Positions 29,105-36,760 of a DNA stretch of 64,000 nt are shown piece after piece. The notes below the pieces were generated by a model that was not told where the DNA came from, ran no database searches, and worked only from the letters and a program-made list of their open reading frames with translations. The stretch covers positions 1 to 64,000 of the forward strand of contig WGLN01000007.1 in NCBI GenBank assembly GCA_016125555.1, in the 5' to 3' direction. The translations under genes were made by a program, and so were the position numbers. Each line of letters starts with the position of its first letter. Position 1 is the first letter of the stretch. This DNA is from Porphyrobacter sp. (lineage in GTDB: Bacteria; Pseudomonadota; Alphaproteobacteria; Sphingomonadales; Sphingomonadaceae).

Positions 29105-30577
29105 TTGGCACATTTCGCACGCAAGATCCTCCTCGTCGGCGCGGCGCCGCTGGCGCTCGCCGGGTGCGCAGGGATGGGGGGTCCCATTCCCTCCGCCTCC
29201 ACCCCGATCACCGCGCAGGAAGCGCAGATGGGGGCGAAATATCACCCCCAGTTCCTCGAGGAGTTCGGCGGCGCGATGTCGGGGCCGCAGGCGGGCTATG
29301 TCGAACAGATCGGCAAGAATGTCGCGGTGCAATCGGGGCTCGGCAATGCGCGCGAAAGCTTCACCGTGAGCCTGCTCAACTCGCCGGTGAACAATGCCTT
29401 CGCGGTGCCGGGCGGCTATATCTACGCCACCCGCCAGCTGGTGACGCTGATGAACAACGAGGCGGAGCTCGCCGCGGTGCTCGGTCACGAGGTCGGCCAT
29501 GTTGCCGCGCGCCATTCGCAGCGGCGCCAGCAGGCGGCGCAGCGCAATTCGATCCTCGGCGTGCTGGGGGCGATCGGGTCCTCGATCCTGCTCGGCAATT
29601 CAGGGCTGGGCGACACCTTCGCCAAAGGTTTCCTGCAAGGTTCGCAACTGCTGACCTTGAAGTTCTCGCGCGATCAGGAGCTGCAGGCCGATGGCCTCGG
29701 CATCACCTATCTCAACCGCGCCGGTTACGATCCGCGTGCGATGGCGACGGTGCTGGCCAGCCTCGCGGCGCAGAACGCGCTCGACGCGCGGTTGCAGGGC
29801 CGCGATGCGCGAGTGCCGGAGTGGGCCTCGACCCACCCCGATCCGGCAAGCCGCGTGCAGAACGCGCTCGCCAAGGCCGGGGCGGGGGCGACGGGTGTCA
29901 CAAATCGCGACACCTTCCTCACCCGCATCGACGGGCTGCTCTACGGGGACGACCCATCGCAGGGGGTGATCGAGGGAAGCCGGTTCATTCATCCCGAACT
30001 TCGCCTCGCCTTCACCGCGCCCCAGGGCTTCTACATGGCGAACGGGCCCCAGGCGGTGAGCATCAATGGCCAGGCCGGGCAGGCGGAGATGCGGCAAGCG
30101 CCCTATAACGGCGATCTCGAAGCCTATGTGCGCCAGCAATTCACCGCGCTCGGGGGGCAGAACAGTCAGCTCGCGCCGCAGCGCATCCAGCGAACCACTG
30201 TCAACGGCCTGCCCGCGATGGTCGGGGAAGCGCGGGTCAACGGCGGCAACGGACAGGTCGACGTGGTGGTGTTCGCCTACGAATTCGCGCGCGACCGGGC
30301 CTATCACTTCACCGCCATCGCGCCGGCGGGCAAGGCGGGCGTGTTCAATCCGATGTTCCAGTCGATGCAGCGGATCGACGCGCGCGAGGCAGCCTCGGTG
30401 GTGCCGCGCAAGCTGCAGGTGGTGACGGTGCAGCGCGGCGACACGGTGGCGAGCCTCTCGCGGCGGATGGCCTATACCGATGCGCAGGAACAGCGGTTCC
30501 GGGTGCTCAACGCGCTGGGCGGCAACGAGAGCGTGGTTCCGGGTCAGAGGGTCAAGCTGGTGGTCCGCGCCCGCTGA
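29105..30577 (+). CDS. M48 family zinc metalloprotease, lipoprotein, with LysM-like C-terminus
   Basis: This is a BepA/LoiP-type envelope protease of 490 residues from TTG 29105, preceded by GGGAGAA. The signal ends in a lipobox LALAGC (Cys21), so the mature protein is probably lipid-anchored. The catalytic HEVGH is at 128-132, followed by AARHSQRRQQ and, downstream, the third-ligand region QELQADGLGITYL. After a variable middle region, the last 50 residues (VVTVQRGDTVASLSRRM to PGQRVKLVV) resemble a LysM peptidoglycan-binding module. Likely roles are outer-membrane protein quality control or cell-wall-linked proteolysis; this is inferred. Confidence 0.85.
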   Translation: MAHFARKILLVGAAPLALAGCAGMGGPIPSASTPITAQEAQMGAKYHPQFLEEFGGAMSGPQAGYVEQIGKNVAVQSGLGNARESFTVSLLNSPVNNAFAVPGGYIYATRQLVTLMNNEAELAAVLGHEVGHVAARHSQRRQQAAQRNSILGVLGAIGSSILLGNSGLGDTFAKGFLQGSQLLTLKFSRDQELQADGLGITYLNRAGYDPRAMATVLASLAAQNALDARLQGRDARVPEWASTHPDPASRVQNALAKAGAGATGVTNRDTFLTRIDGLLYGDDPSQGVIEGSRFIHPELRLAFTAPQGFYMANGPQAVSINGQAGQAEMRQAPYNGDLEAYVRQQFTALGGQNSQLAPQRIQRTTVNGLPAMVGEARVNGGNGQVDVVVFAYEFARDRAYHFTAIAPAGKAGVFNPMFQSMQRIDAREAASVVPRKLQVVTVQRGDTVASLSRRMAYTDAQEQRFRVLNALGGNESVVPGQRVKLVVRAR

Positions 30578-30612
30578 GGCCGGGGCGCAACCTTCTCGCG
30601 CACAAAAGAAAA

Positions 30613-30636
30613 GCGGCGGAGGTTGCCCTCCGCCGC
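30613..30636. terminator. bidirectional Rho-independent terminator
   Basis: GCGGCGGAGG at 30613-30622 and CCTCCGCCGC at 30627-30636 form a perfect 10-bp stem with a 4-base loop between the convergent M48 and pilin genes. On the minus strand it is followed by TTTTCTTTTG, and on the plus strand by CTCGCTTTT. It can serve both genes. Confidence 0.85.
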
Positions 30637-30662
30637 CTCGCTTTTGCGATGTGATCGCGAAA

Positions 30663-30842
30663 TTACGCGATGTTGTTGTTGGAGTCGAGCTTGGTGCTGA
30701 CGTTGCTGAAGGTTTCGTTCAGCGTGCCACCCAGCGCCTGCATGCCGACGATGGCGGCCACGGCGATGAGAGCGGCGATCAGGCCGTATTCGATGGCGGT
30801 CGCGCCCTGCTCGTCACGAAGAAGCTTGTTGATGAAGGTCAT
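30663..30842 (-). CDS. Flp family type IVb pilin
   Basis: This 59-residue pilin subunit of the Tad/Flp pilus has a short N-terminal leader, the processing-region GATAIEYGLIAALIAV with the conserved Glu and Tyr after the cleavage Gly, and one hydrophobic helix. The C-terminus is Asn-rich (DSNNNIA). AGGAGAC lies 7 bases before the ATG. A strong terminator follows. A second flp gene lies just upstream on the same strand. No tad assembly genes are in the window, so they must be elsewhere. Confidence 0.9.
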   Translation of the reverse strand: MTFINKLLRDEQGATAIEYGLIAALIAVAAIVGMQALGGTLNETFSNVSTKLDSNNNIA

Positions 30843-30961
30843 GTGTCGTCTCCTGGTTTTCGGTCTTCGGTACCCTTGCCGTGCCTGTTGCCTTGGCGCG
30901 GTGTCTGGATGATTAAGAGGCAGCTATTGAGAAATTCCTAATTCCCGTGTCGTTTTTGAAA

Positions 30962-31144
30962 TCAGGTTCCCATCACCTCCTGGACCCTGTCCTTCACGTT
31001 CGTCCACATCTCGATTGTCGAGTCTGCAACGAGTTGCAGCGAGACGAGCATCCCGAGAACGATCAGGGCCGTGATCAGGCCATACTCGATGGCGGTCGCC
31101 GCGGTATTGTCGTCCTTCATGGTCCTGAGAAAGGTCGTCAACAT
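30962..31144 (-). CDS. Flp family type IVb pilin, second copy
   Basis: From ATG 31144 this is 60 residues: MLTTFLRTMKDDNTAATAIE, then YGLITALIVLGMLVSLQLV. It keeps the AxAIEYGLI processing region and hydrophobic helix but has Ala where the other copy has Gly before the T-A-I-E-Y block. Its C-terminus (TIEMWTNVKDRVQEVMGT) differs from the other copy. The two are diverged paralogues, not a recent duplication. The start is divergent from mutT. It may be a minor pilin or pseudopilin; prepilin peptidase usually needs Gly, so processing could differ. Confidence 0.82.
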   Translation of the reverse strand: MLTTFLRTMKDDNTAATAIEYGLITALIVLGMLVSLQLVADSTIEMWTNVKDRVQEVMGT

Positions 31145-31226
31145 TGCGGAAAATCCACCTTCTGGTCGTGGTCTGACATCCACGAGAATCGGTGTTGCGC
31201 GTTAAGAAAAGGTTGATGGGCGGCTC

Positions 31227-31667
31227 ATGGTTGGAAAAAATCCCGACGCGAACGCGCAATGGATGGCGGTGGTGGCCGGGGCCCTGCAAGGCGCGGAGGG
31301 GCGCTGGCTGATGCACCGCCGCCCGCACGACAAGCACCACGGCGGCCTTTGGGAGTTCCCCGGCGGCAAGGTGGAAGCCACGGAAATGCCTAAGGAAGCT
31401 CTCGTTCGCGAATTGGCGGAAGAGCTCGGGATCGCCTGCGTGGAGGGGGCTTTGACGCCGGTGGCCTTCGAAGAAACCCGCGGCGAGGCGGGTGGCCCGG
31501 CGATTGTCATCCTGCTTTACACCATCACCGATTGGACCGGCGAAGCGGCGGCGCTGGAAGGCGGCGCGGTCGGCTGGTTCACGCCCGAGGAGATCGCGGC
31601 GCTCGCCATGCCGCCGCTCGACGCGCGGCTTGCCGCGCAACTCTTCGCGAAATCGCGATTCGGGTGA
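31227..31667 (+). CDS. mutT: Nudix hydrolase, probable 8-oxo-dGTP diphosphatase
   Basis: The 146-residue protein probably removes oxidised nucleotides. It has a complete Nudix box GX5EX7REUXEEXGU, in the segment FPGGKVEATEMPKEALVREL followed by AEELGI. The flanking LMHRRPHDKHHGGLWEFPGGK and C-terminal EGGAVGWFTPEEIAAL are typical of MutT-like enzymes. The substrate cannot be fixed by sequence alone. It lies divergent to the flp genes and 51 bases before tRNA-Arg. Confidence 0.82.
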   Translation: MVGKNPDANAQWMAVVAGALQGAEGRWLMHRRPHDKHHGGLWEFPGGKVEATEMPKEALVRELAEELGIACVEGALTPVAFEETRGEAGGPAIVILLYTITDWTGEAAALEGGAVGWFTPEEIAALAMPPLDARLAAQLFAKSRFG

Positions 31668-31718
31668 AAGGGCCCTTGCCAAGCCCGAAAGGCGCCCCTA
31701 TGTGCCGCCCTCCAGAGC

Positions 31719-31795
31719 GCACCCGTAGCTCAGCTGGATAGAGCACCAGACTACGAATCTGGGGGTCAGAGGTTCGAATCCTTTCGGGTGCGCCA
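31719..31795 (+). tRNA. tRNA-Arg (anticodon ACG)
   Basis: A 77-base cloverleaf with the CCA encoded. The acceptor stem pairs GCACCCG with CGGGTGC, discriminator G. The D-arm is GCTCAGCTGGATAGAGC. The anticodon loop CTACGAA carries ACG at 31753-31755. The T-arm has GGTTCGAATCC. An intrinsic terminator follows directly. The last 19 bases plus one are repeated 134 bp downstream. Confidence 0.96.
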
Positions 31796-31800
31796 AAAAA

Positions 31801-31830
31801 GCCCGTCTCCGCAAGGAGGCGGGCTTTTTT
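31801..31830 (+). terminator. Rho-independent terminator of tRNA-Arg
   Basis: GCCCGTCTCC, loop GCAA, GGAGGCGGGC (one G-T pair) followed by TTTTTT, starting 5 bases after the tRNA CCA. A textbook intrinsic terminator. Confidence 0.93.
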
Positions 31831-31910
31831 GGTGTTCCATGACAGGGAGCGAACTTTCGGAATCGGAGCGCCAAAGGCGCGAAGATGACGGAGCTGCGCA
31901 GCGGCGGAGT

Positions 31911-31930
31911 AATCCTTTCGGGTGCGCCAA
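31911..31930 (+). repeat. 20-bp direct repeat of the tRNA-Arg 3' end
   Basis: AATCCTTTCGGGTGCGCCAA repeats exactly the tRNA-Arg 3' end plus one base (31777-31796). The copies are 134 bp apart. It is followed, like the tRNA itself, by a strong hairpin. It could be an attachment-site scar from an integrated and lost element, or the remnant of a deleted second tRNA gene. Confidence 0.8.
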
Positions 31931-31933
31931 CAC

Positions 31934-31961
31934 CGCCCGCTCCTCGGCAGAGGGGCGGGCG
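31934..31961. terminator. hairpin after the duplicated tRNA 3' end
   Basis: CGCCCGCTCCTC at 31934-31945 pairs with GAGGGGCGGGCG at 31950-31961 (one G-T pair) with a 4-base loop, followed by TTGTCGGTT. It matches the first terminator in layout, so tail and terminator appear duplicated together. It could also serve the minus-strand zincin gene. Confidence 0.7.
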
Positions 31962-31982
31962 TTGTCGGTTCCGGCGTCCGGA

Positions 31983-32372
31983 TCAATCCTCGACGCTGTC
32001 CTCGAGTGCGTGCATGTCCTCGTCAGAGAAGCCGAAGTGGTGGCCCGCCTCGTGGATCACCACGTGGCGCACCAGTTCGGCAAAGCCCACGCCGGTCTCG
32101 CGCATCTCGGCGAGCAGCGGCTGGCGGAACAGGCTGATGACCGGCGGCATGCGCTCGTGGTCCCACAGCGACTGTTCGGGCAGGGCGACGCCTTCATAAA
32201 GGCCGGTCAGTTCCCAGCGGTCCTCCATGCCCACCGCGGCGAGCTGTTCGCGGCTGGCGAATTCCTCGATCCGCAGCACCACGTCGGCGAGGTGTTCGCG
32301 AAACGGGCGCGGCAGGCGGTCGAGAACCCTGCGCGCGGCGCTTTCGAATTCGGCGGGGCTGGGATCGGGCAC
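31983..32372 (-). CDS. small metallopeptidase family protein (zincin-like, PF06262 type)
   Basis: From GTG 32372, with AAGGA about 9 bases upstream, the product is 129 residues. It carries HEAGHHFG at 107-114, followed by DEDM and an acidic C-terminus, in the HExxHxxG...E arrangement of the minimal zincin family. The upstream blocks FREHLADVVLRIEEFA and LTGLYEGVALPEQS also fit that family. These proteins are widespread in alphaproteobacteria, but no physiological substrate is known to me. An in-frame ATG at 32459 would add an unconvincing N-terminus. Confidence 0.83.
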   Translation of the reverse strand: MPDPSPAEFESAARRVLDRLPRPFREHLADVVLRIEEFASREQLAAVGMEDRWELTGLYEGVALPEQSLWDHERMPPVISLFRQPLLAEMRETGVGFAELVRHVVIHEAGHHFGFSDEDMHALEDSVED

Positions 32373-32584
32373 GGGCGCAGTCCTTGCGAGGGGGAAGGGG
32401 GATGAATTGCGGCAAAACCCGCCTACATTAGGATATGGGGCGCAGGCCTCTCGGCGCAACCGGGCAGCCGTGTCACTCTGGCGAGGAACGTCAGGCGGCT
32501 TGGACGGTTGATGTCTCGCGGGATCGACAGGACTGGGGGAGGGGCGCAGGCGCGCTCCGCCAAATCGGAAGAAAGACCATCACG

Positions 32585-33205
32585 ATGAATTATCTTTGTG
32601 CCCACGAGGACGAGTTCGACCCGGACAATCCGCTGGGCAAGCCCGAAGTGCCCGAACACGTCCAGGCGGCGATCCGCACCCTGATCGAATGGGCGGGTGA
32701 TGATCCCGCGCGCGAAGGGCTGCTCGACACCCCCAAGCGGGTGGGCCGCGCGTGGCTCGAATATTGCGAGGGCTACAAGGAGGACCCGGCGATCCACCTC
32801 ACCCGCCAGTTCTCCGAGGTGGGCGGCTATGACGAGATCGTGCTGCTGAAGGACATCCCCTTCCAGTCGCATTGCGAACACCACATGGCGCCGATCACCG
32901 GCAAGGCCGCGATTGCCTATCTTCCCAACCAGAAGGTGGTCGGCATCTCCAAGCTCGCGCGGGTGCTGCACGGCTTTGCGCACCGCCTCCAGATCCAGGA
33001 GCGCCTCACCGCCGAGGTCGCGCAATGCATCTGGGACAATCTCGAACCGCAGGGCGTCGCGGTGGTGATCGAGGCGCAGCACGGCTGCATGACCGGGCGC
33101 GGGGTCAAGACCCATGGGGTCGAGATGGTCACCAGCCGGATCCTCGGCTGCTTCCTCGAGGACCATCGCAGCCGCAAGGAAGTGATGAGCCTGATGGGCT
33201 ACTGA
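32585..33205 (+). CDS. folE: GTP cyclohydrolase I
   Basis: FolE makes dihydroneopterin triphosphate, the first step of folate and pterin synthesis. From ATG 32585 the product is 206 residues. It contains REGLLDTPKRVGRAW, the zinc site FQSHCEHHMAPITGKAAIAY (Cys and His ligands), LARVLHGFAHRLQIQERLT, and the second Cys region EAQHGCMTGRGVK. Its spacing to the divergent zincin gene, 212 bases, is enough for promoters on both sides. No other folate gene is adjacent. Confidence 0.97.
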   Translation: MNYLCAHEDEFDPDNPLGKPEVPEHVQAAIRTLIEWAGDDPAREGLLDTPKRVGRAWLEYCEGYKEDPAIHLTRQFSEVGGYDEIVLLKDIPFQSHCEHHMAPITGKAAIAYLPNQKVVGISKLARVLHGFAHRLQIQERLTAEVAQCIWDNLEPQGVAVVIEAQHGCMTGRGVKTHGVEMVTSRILGCFLEDHRSRKEVMSLMGY

Positions 33206-33303
33206 GCCGCGCGCGAATGCGTCGATCGCGCGATTGACGCATGGCCGCAATGCGGCATAGCGTGACACACGGGGTCTGTCCGATCGCCTTTCCAAGGAGC
33301 TAG

Positions 33304-33816
33304 ATGATGGTTCGCACGATTACGTCCCGAATGCTTCTCGCTGCCGCGCTGGTCGCGGGTCTCGCCGCCTGCGGGAACGAGACTCCCGCCGAGCAGGCAC
33401 CGGCAGACGCCGTTCCCGCCGCCGGTGCGCCGTCTGCGATCAAGGAGCGGCAGGACAACTTCAAGGCAATCGGCAAGGCCTTCAAGGCGGTGCGCGCCGA
33501 ACTGGAGAAGGACACCCCCGACTTCGGCGTGATTTCCACCAACGCGAACGAGATCAACACGCTCGGCGCCAAGATCGAAGGCTATTTCCCGGCCGGCACC
33601 AGCGTCGAGGACGGCTACAAGACCGAAGCCCTCCCGGCGATCTGGGCCAAGCCCGAGGAGTTCAAGGCCGCCAACCAGAAGCTGCTCGACGAAAGCGCCA
33701 AGCTTTCCACCGTCGCTGCGGACGGCGACAAGGCCGCCGTGACCGCGCAGGTCATGGCCCTGGGCGGCGCGTGCAAGGGCTGTCACGAGAAGTTCCGGGT
33801 CGACGACGAGAAGTAG
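33304..33816 (+). CDS. cytochrome c'-type lipoprotein
   Basis: A 170-residue class II cytochrome c with the heme motif CKGCH (Cys157, Cys160, His161) near the C-terminus, as usual for cytochrome c'. The four-helix-bundle body reads IKERQDNFKAIGKAFKAV and so on. The N-terminus is a lipoprotein signal with lipobox LAAC (Cys23), then a Pro/Ala linker, so it is probably membrane-anchored in the periplasm. The start could be ATG 33304 or 33307. The cytochrome b gene follows after 6 bases, suggesting an electron-transfer pair. Confidence 0.9.
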   Translation: MMVRTITSRMLLAAALVAGLAACGNETPAEQAPADAVPAAGAPSAIKERQDNFKAIGKAFKAVRAELEKDTPDFGVISTNANEINTLGAKIEGYFPAGTSVEDGYKTEALPAIWAKPEEFKAANQKLLDESAKLSTVAADGDKAAVTAQVMALGGACKGCHEKFRVDDEK

Positions 33817-33822
33817 GCGCGG

Positions 33823-34518
33823 ATGAGCGAGACGCGCGCCCCGGGGGCCAGGGCGGCGCCCGATATCAGGGTGTGGGACCCGCTGCTGCGGCTCAGCCAC
33901 TGGAGTTTCGCGCTGCTGGTGCCGATCCTGTGGTGGACGGCGGAGAACAAGGTGTGGGCGTGGCACCGGCGACTGGGGCTGGTGCTGCTCGGCATCCTCG
34001 TGTTCCGCATCCTGTGGGGCTTCGTCGGAACCCGGACCGCGCTGTTCGCCGATTTCGTGAAGGGTCCGGGCACCGTGCTCGCCTATCTGCGCGGCGCGTT
34101 GCCGGGCGCGGCGACCCGGATCGGCCATTCGCCGCTTGCCGGGTGGAGCACACTTGCGCTGCTCGCCGCGATGCTCGTGCAGGTCGGCATGGGGCTGTTC
34201 GCGGGCGATCCTTTCGACGGGATGACCGGCCCGCTCAACCCGCTGGTGGGCGTGATGACCGCTGACACGCTGACCGAGTGGCACGAGACCTTCTTCTACG
34301 TGGTCGCGGGTCTTGCGGTCCTGCATCTCGCGGCGATCGTCTACTACGCCTCGTTCAAGGGGCAGGACCTCGTCAGCCCGATGCTGAGCGGGGAGCGCCC
34401 CGCGAGCGAAGGCGTGGAGGGCAACGGGCCGATGCCGTGGCTGCGCGGGCTTGCTGCGGTCGCGGTGGCGGCGGGCTTCGCCTGGTGGATCACCTTGGGC
34501 GCACCGCCGCTGACCTGA
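33823..34518 (+). CDS. cytochrome b561-type membrane protein
   Basis: A 231-residue protein with about five hydrophobic segments: near 28-40, 50-68, 106-124, 150-175 and 205-222. Candidate heme-ligand histidines are in LSHWSFALL, WHRRLGLVLL, EWHETFFY and LHLAAIVYY. It fits the bacterial cytochrome b561 / Ni-Fe hydrogenase-type b cytochrome family, which pass electrons across the inner membrane. It is preceded 6 bases upstream by a cytochrome c' gene, the usual partner, and followed by a terminator. The terminal electron acceptor is unknown. Confidence 0.85.
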   Translation: MSETRAPGARAAPDIRVWDPLLRLSHWSFALLVPILWWTAENKVWAWHRRLGLVLLGILVFRILWGFVGTRTALFADFVKGPGTVLAYLRGALPGAATRIGHSPLAGWSTLALLAAMLVQVGMGLFAGDPFDGMTGPLNPLVGVMTADTLTEWHETFFYVVAGLAVLHLAAIVYYASFKGQDLVSPMLSGERPASEGVEGNGPMPWLRGLAAVAVAAGFAWWITLGAPPLT

Positions 34519-34522
34519 CACG

Positions 34523-34559
34523 AAAAAGGGGCGCGTCCCGATGGGAAGCGCCCCTTTTC
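34523..34559. terminator. bidirectional terminator between cytochrome b and peroxiredoxin genes
   Basis: AAAAGGGGCGC at 34524-34534 pairs with GCGCCCCTTTT at 34548-34558 around a 13-base loop, between convergent genes. A-run before and T-run after the GC stem allow it to work on both strands. Confidence 0.88.
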
Positions 34560-34577
34560 ACATTTGCTGGCGGTGCC

Positions 34578-35057
34578 TCAGAGCTGGCCGAGCATGTGCT
34601 CCGCGCTCGAGACCTTGAAGTCGCCCGGCTCCTCGACATTGAGCTGCTCGACCACGCCGTCGTTGACCACCATCGAGAAGCGCTGCCCGCGCTTGCCCAT
34701 GCCGAAGCCCGAGCCGTCCATGGTGAGGCCGATCGCCTCGACGAAATCGGCATTGCCATCGGCCAGCATGGTGATGTCGTCCGACCCTTGCGCCTTGTTC
34801 CACGCGCCCATCACGAAGGCATCGTTGACGGCGGTGCCGACGATCTCGTCGATGCCCTTGGACTTGAGGTCGTCCGCCTTGTCGACGAAGCCCGGCAGGT
34901 GCTTGGCCGAGCAGGTCGGAGTGAAGGCACCCGGGACCGAGAACAGCGCGACCCGCTTGCCGGCGAAATATTCGGAGGACTTGACCGCCTCGGGGCCGTT
35001 CTCGGTCGCCTTGACCAGGGTGACATCGGGGAGCTTGTCGCCAACGGAAATCGTCAT
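34578..35057 (-). CDS. peroxiredoxin, Prx5 type
   Basis: This thiol peroxidase of 159 residues from ATG 35057 carries the peroxidatic Cys49 in VPGAFTPTCSAKHLPGF, the Prx5 signature. The family reduces hydrogen and organic peroxides, often with glutathione/glutaredoxin in bacteria. Only this one Cys is present, so the enzyme is a 1-Cys type needing an external thiol; glutathione reductase is encoded at 6809-8161. It is divergent from ahcY. Confidence 0.92.
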   Translation of the reverse strand: MTISVGDKLPDVTLVKATENGPEAVKSSEYFAGKRVALFSVPGAFTPTCSAKHLPGFVDKADDLKSKGIDEIVGTAVNDAFVMGAWNKAQGSDDITMLADGNADFVEAIGLTMDGSGFGMGKRGQRFSMVVNDGVVEQLNVEEPGDFKVSSAEHMLGQL

Positions 35058-35135
35058 GTGTGCCTCGTCCTTTGCGAGCTTGGGGAAGGGTTCGCGCAGC
35101 CATAGCACGCGGGCATGCCGGGGCAACAATTAGAC

Positions 35136-35155
35136 ATATAAAGATAAGTTTATAT
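35136..35155. promoter_or_regulatory. AT-rich inverted repeat, candidate operator for ahcY
   Basis: ATATAAA (35136-35142), GATAAG, TTTATAT (35149-35155): a perfect 7-bp-arm repeat in otherwise GC-rich DNA, 80 bases before ahcY and about 80 before the divergent peroxiredoxin start. From memory, ArsR-family SahR regulators of the SAM cycle bind similar ATAAAGATA-like palindromes upstream of ahcY. The match is suggestive only. Confidence 0.5.
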
Positions 35156-35179
35156 TTGCCCTCGCGCGGTTAGGCCGCT

Positions 35180-35217
35180 AGGGGCGTGTTTCATCACTCC
35201 CCCCTCTAAGCGCCCCT
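35180..35217 (+). other. stem-loop in the ahcY leader
   Basis: AGGGGCG at 35180-35186 pairs with CGCCCCT at 35211-35217, enclosing a C-rich 24-base loop, just before the Shine-Dalgarno CAGGAGA. It does not show the conserved core I know for the SAH riboswitch. It may be an unrelated leader structure. Confidence 0.3.
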
Positions 35218-35234
35218 GCGCAGGAGACACACAC

Positions 35235-36659
35235 ATGGCCACCCTCTCCGCCGCCCCGACCCACGAATATGTCATCAAGGACATCGCGCTGGCCCGTTTC
35301 GGCCGCGACGAAATCCAGATCGCCGAAACCGAAATGCCCGGCCTGATGGCGCTGCGCGAGGAATACGGCGCCTCGCAGCCGCTCAAGGGCGCGCGCATCA
35401 CCGGCTCGCTCCACATGACCATCCAGACCGCCGTTCTCATCGAGACGCTGGTGGCGCTCGGCGCCGAGGTGCGCTGGGCGACCTGCAACATCTTCTCGAC
35501 CCAGGACCACGCCGCCGCCGCAATCGCCGCGCAGGGCATCCCCGTCTTCGCGATCAAGGGCGAAAGCCTCGGCGATTACTGGGACTATGTCGCGCGCATC
35601 TTCGACTGGTCGACCGAAGCCGATCCCGATCGCACCGCCAACATGATCCTCGACGACGGCGGCGATGCCACCATGTTCGCGCTGTGGGGCGCGCGCATCG
35701 AGGCGGGCGAGGAACTGCCCGCGCCCGGCAATGCCGAGGAAATCGAGTTCCAGCGTGCCCTCAAGGCCTTCGTGGCCGCCAAGCCGGGCTACCTCACCAA
35801 GAGCGTCAAGACCATCAAGGGCGTCTCGGAGGAGACCACCACCGGCGTCATGCGGCTCTACCAGATCGCCAAGCAGGGCAAGCTGCCCTTCCCGGCGATC
35901 AACGTGAACGATTCGGTCACCAAGTCGAAGTTCGACAACCTCTATGGCTGCAAGGAATCGCTGGTCGACGCGATCCGCCGCGCGACCGACGTGATGCTGG
36001 CCGGCAAGGTTGCCTGCGTCGCGGGCTACGGCGATGTCGGCAAGGGCTCGGCCGCCAGCTTGCGTGACGGCGGGGCGCGCGTGATGGTCACCGAGATCGA
36101 CCCGATCTGCGCGCTGCAGGCGGCGATGGACGGGTTCGAGGTCGTGACCATGGAGGACGCGGTCAAGCGCGCCGACATCTTCGTCACCGCCACCGGCAAC
36201 GAGGACGTGATCACCGCCGAGCACATGGAGAACATGAAGCCGATGGCGATCGTGTGCAACATCGGCCACTTCGACAGCGAGATCCAGATTTCCGCGCTTT
36301 CCAACTACGAATGGAAGGAAATCAAGGAAGGCACCGATCTCGTCACCTTCCCCGATGGCAAGTCGATCCTGATCCTCGCCAAGGGCCGCCTCGTGAACCT
36401 CGGCTGCGCCACCGGCCACCCGAGCTTCGTGATGAGCGCAAGCTTCACCAACCAGACCCTCGCCCAGATCGAGCTGTTCACCAAGTCGGACGAATACGAC
36501 AACGACGTCTACGTCCTGCCCAAGCATCTCGACGAGAAGGTCGCCGCGCTGCACCTCGAAAAGCTGGGCGTTAAGCTGACCCAGCTTTCGGCCAAGCAGG
36601 CGAGCTACATCGGGGTGCCGCAGGAAGGCCCGTTCAAGCCCGACCACTACCGCTACTGA
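35235..36659 (+). CDS. ahcY: adenosylhomocysteinase
   Basis: AhcY hydrolyses S-adenosylhomocysteine to adenosine and homocysteine, clearing the product of methylation reactions. The 474-residue protein has [20 protein letters not shown], the [15 protein letters not shown] block, and the NAD-binding [14 protein letters not shown] followed by [19 protein letters not shown]. It also has ATGNEDVI and [10 protein letters not shown], and ends PDHYRY as is standard. Length is that of the longer bacterial/plant form. A good CAGGAGA precedes the ATG. A candidate operator and a stem-loop lie upstream. Confidence 0.97.
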   Translation: MATLSAAPTHEYVIKDIALARFGRDEIQIAETEMPGLMALREEYGASQPLKGARITGSLHMTIQTAVLIETLVALGAEVRWATCNIFSTQDHAAAAIAAQGIPVFAIKGESLGDYWDYVARIFDWSTEADPDRTANMILDDGGDATMFALWGARIEAGEELPAPGNAEEIEFQRALKAFVAAKPGYLTKSVKTIKGVSEETTTGVMRLYQIAKQGKLPFPAINVNDSVTKSKFDNLYGCKESLVDAIRRATDVMLAGKVACVAGYGDVGKGSAASLRDGGARVMVTEIDPICALQAAMDGFEVVTMEDAVKRADIFVTATGNEDVITAEHMENMKPMAIVCNIGHFDSEIQISALSNYEWKEIKEGTDLVTFPDGKSILILAKGRLVNLGCATGHPSFVMSASFTNQTLAQIELFTKSDEYDNDVYVLPKHLDEKVAALHLEKLGVKLTQLSAKQASYIGVPQEGPFKPDHYRY

Positions 36660-36670
36660 TCGGCTGAAAT

Positions 36671-36712
36671 CGCCCGCCCCGCCCCGTTTCGCAACGGGGC
36701 TGGGGGCGGGCG
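36671..36712 (+). terminator. large hairpin after ahcY
   Basis: CGCCCGCCCC ... GGGGCGGGCG encloses an inner GCCCCGTT/AACGGGGC hairpin with loop TCGC, starting 11 bases after the ahcY stop. It is very stable but has no clear T-run (CTTGCATC follows). Confidence 0.65.
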
Positions 36713-36760
36713 CTTGCATCACCGTTGCCTTGCCGCGCGCGCGCGCATAGCGGTGGCGCG

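Noticed and set aside
31850-31930. A second, degenerate tRNA gene ending at the 31911-31930 repeat
   Set aside because: Only the last 20 bases match. No acceptor 5' strand, D-arm or anticodon stem can be drawn upstream.
35158-35234. SAH or SAM riboswitch before ahcY
   Set aside because: The leader has one 7-bp stem but not the conserved core bases I associate with SAH riboswitches. A protein operator candidate seems better supported.
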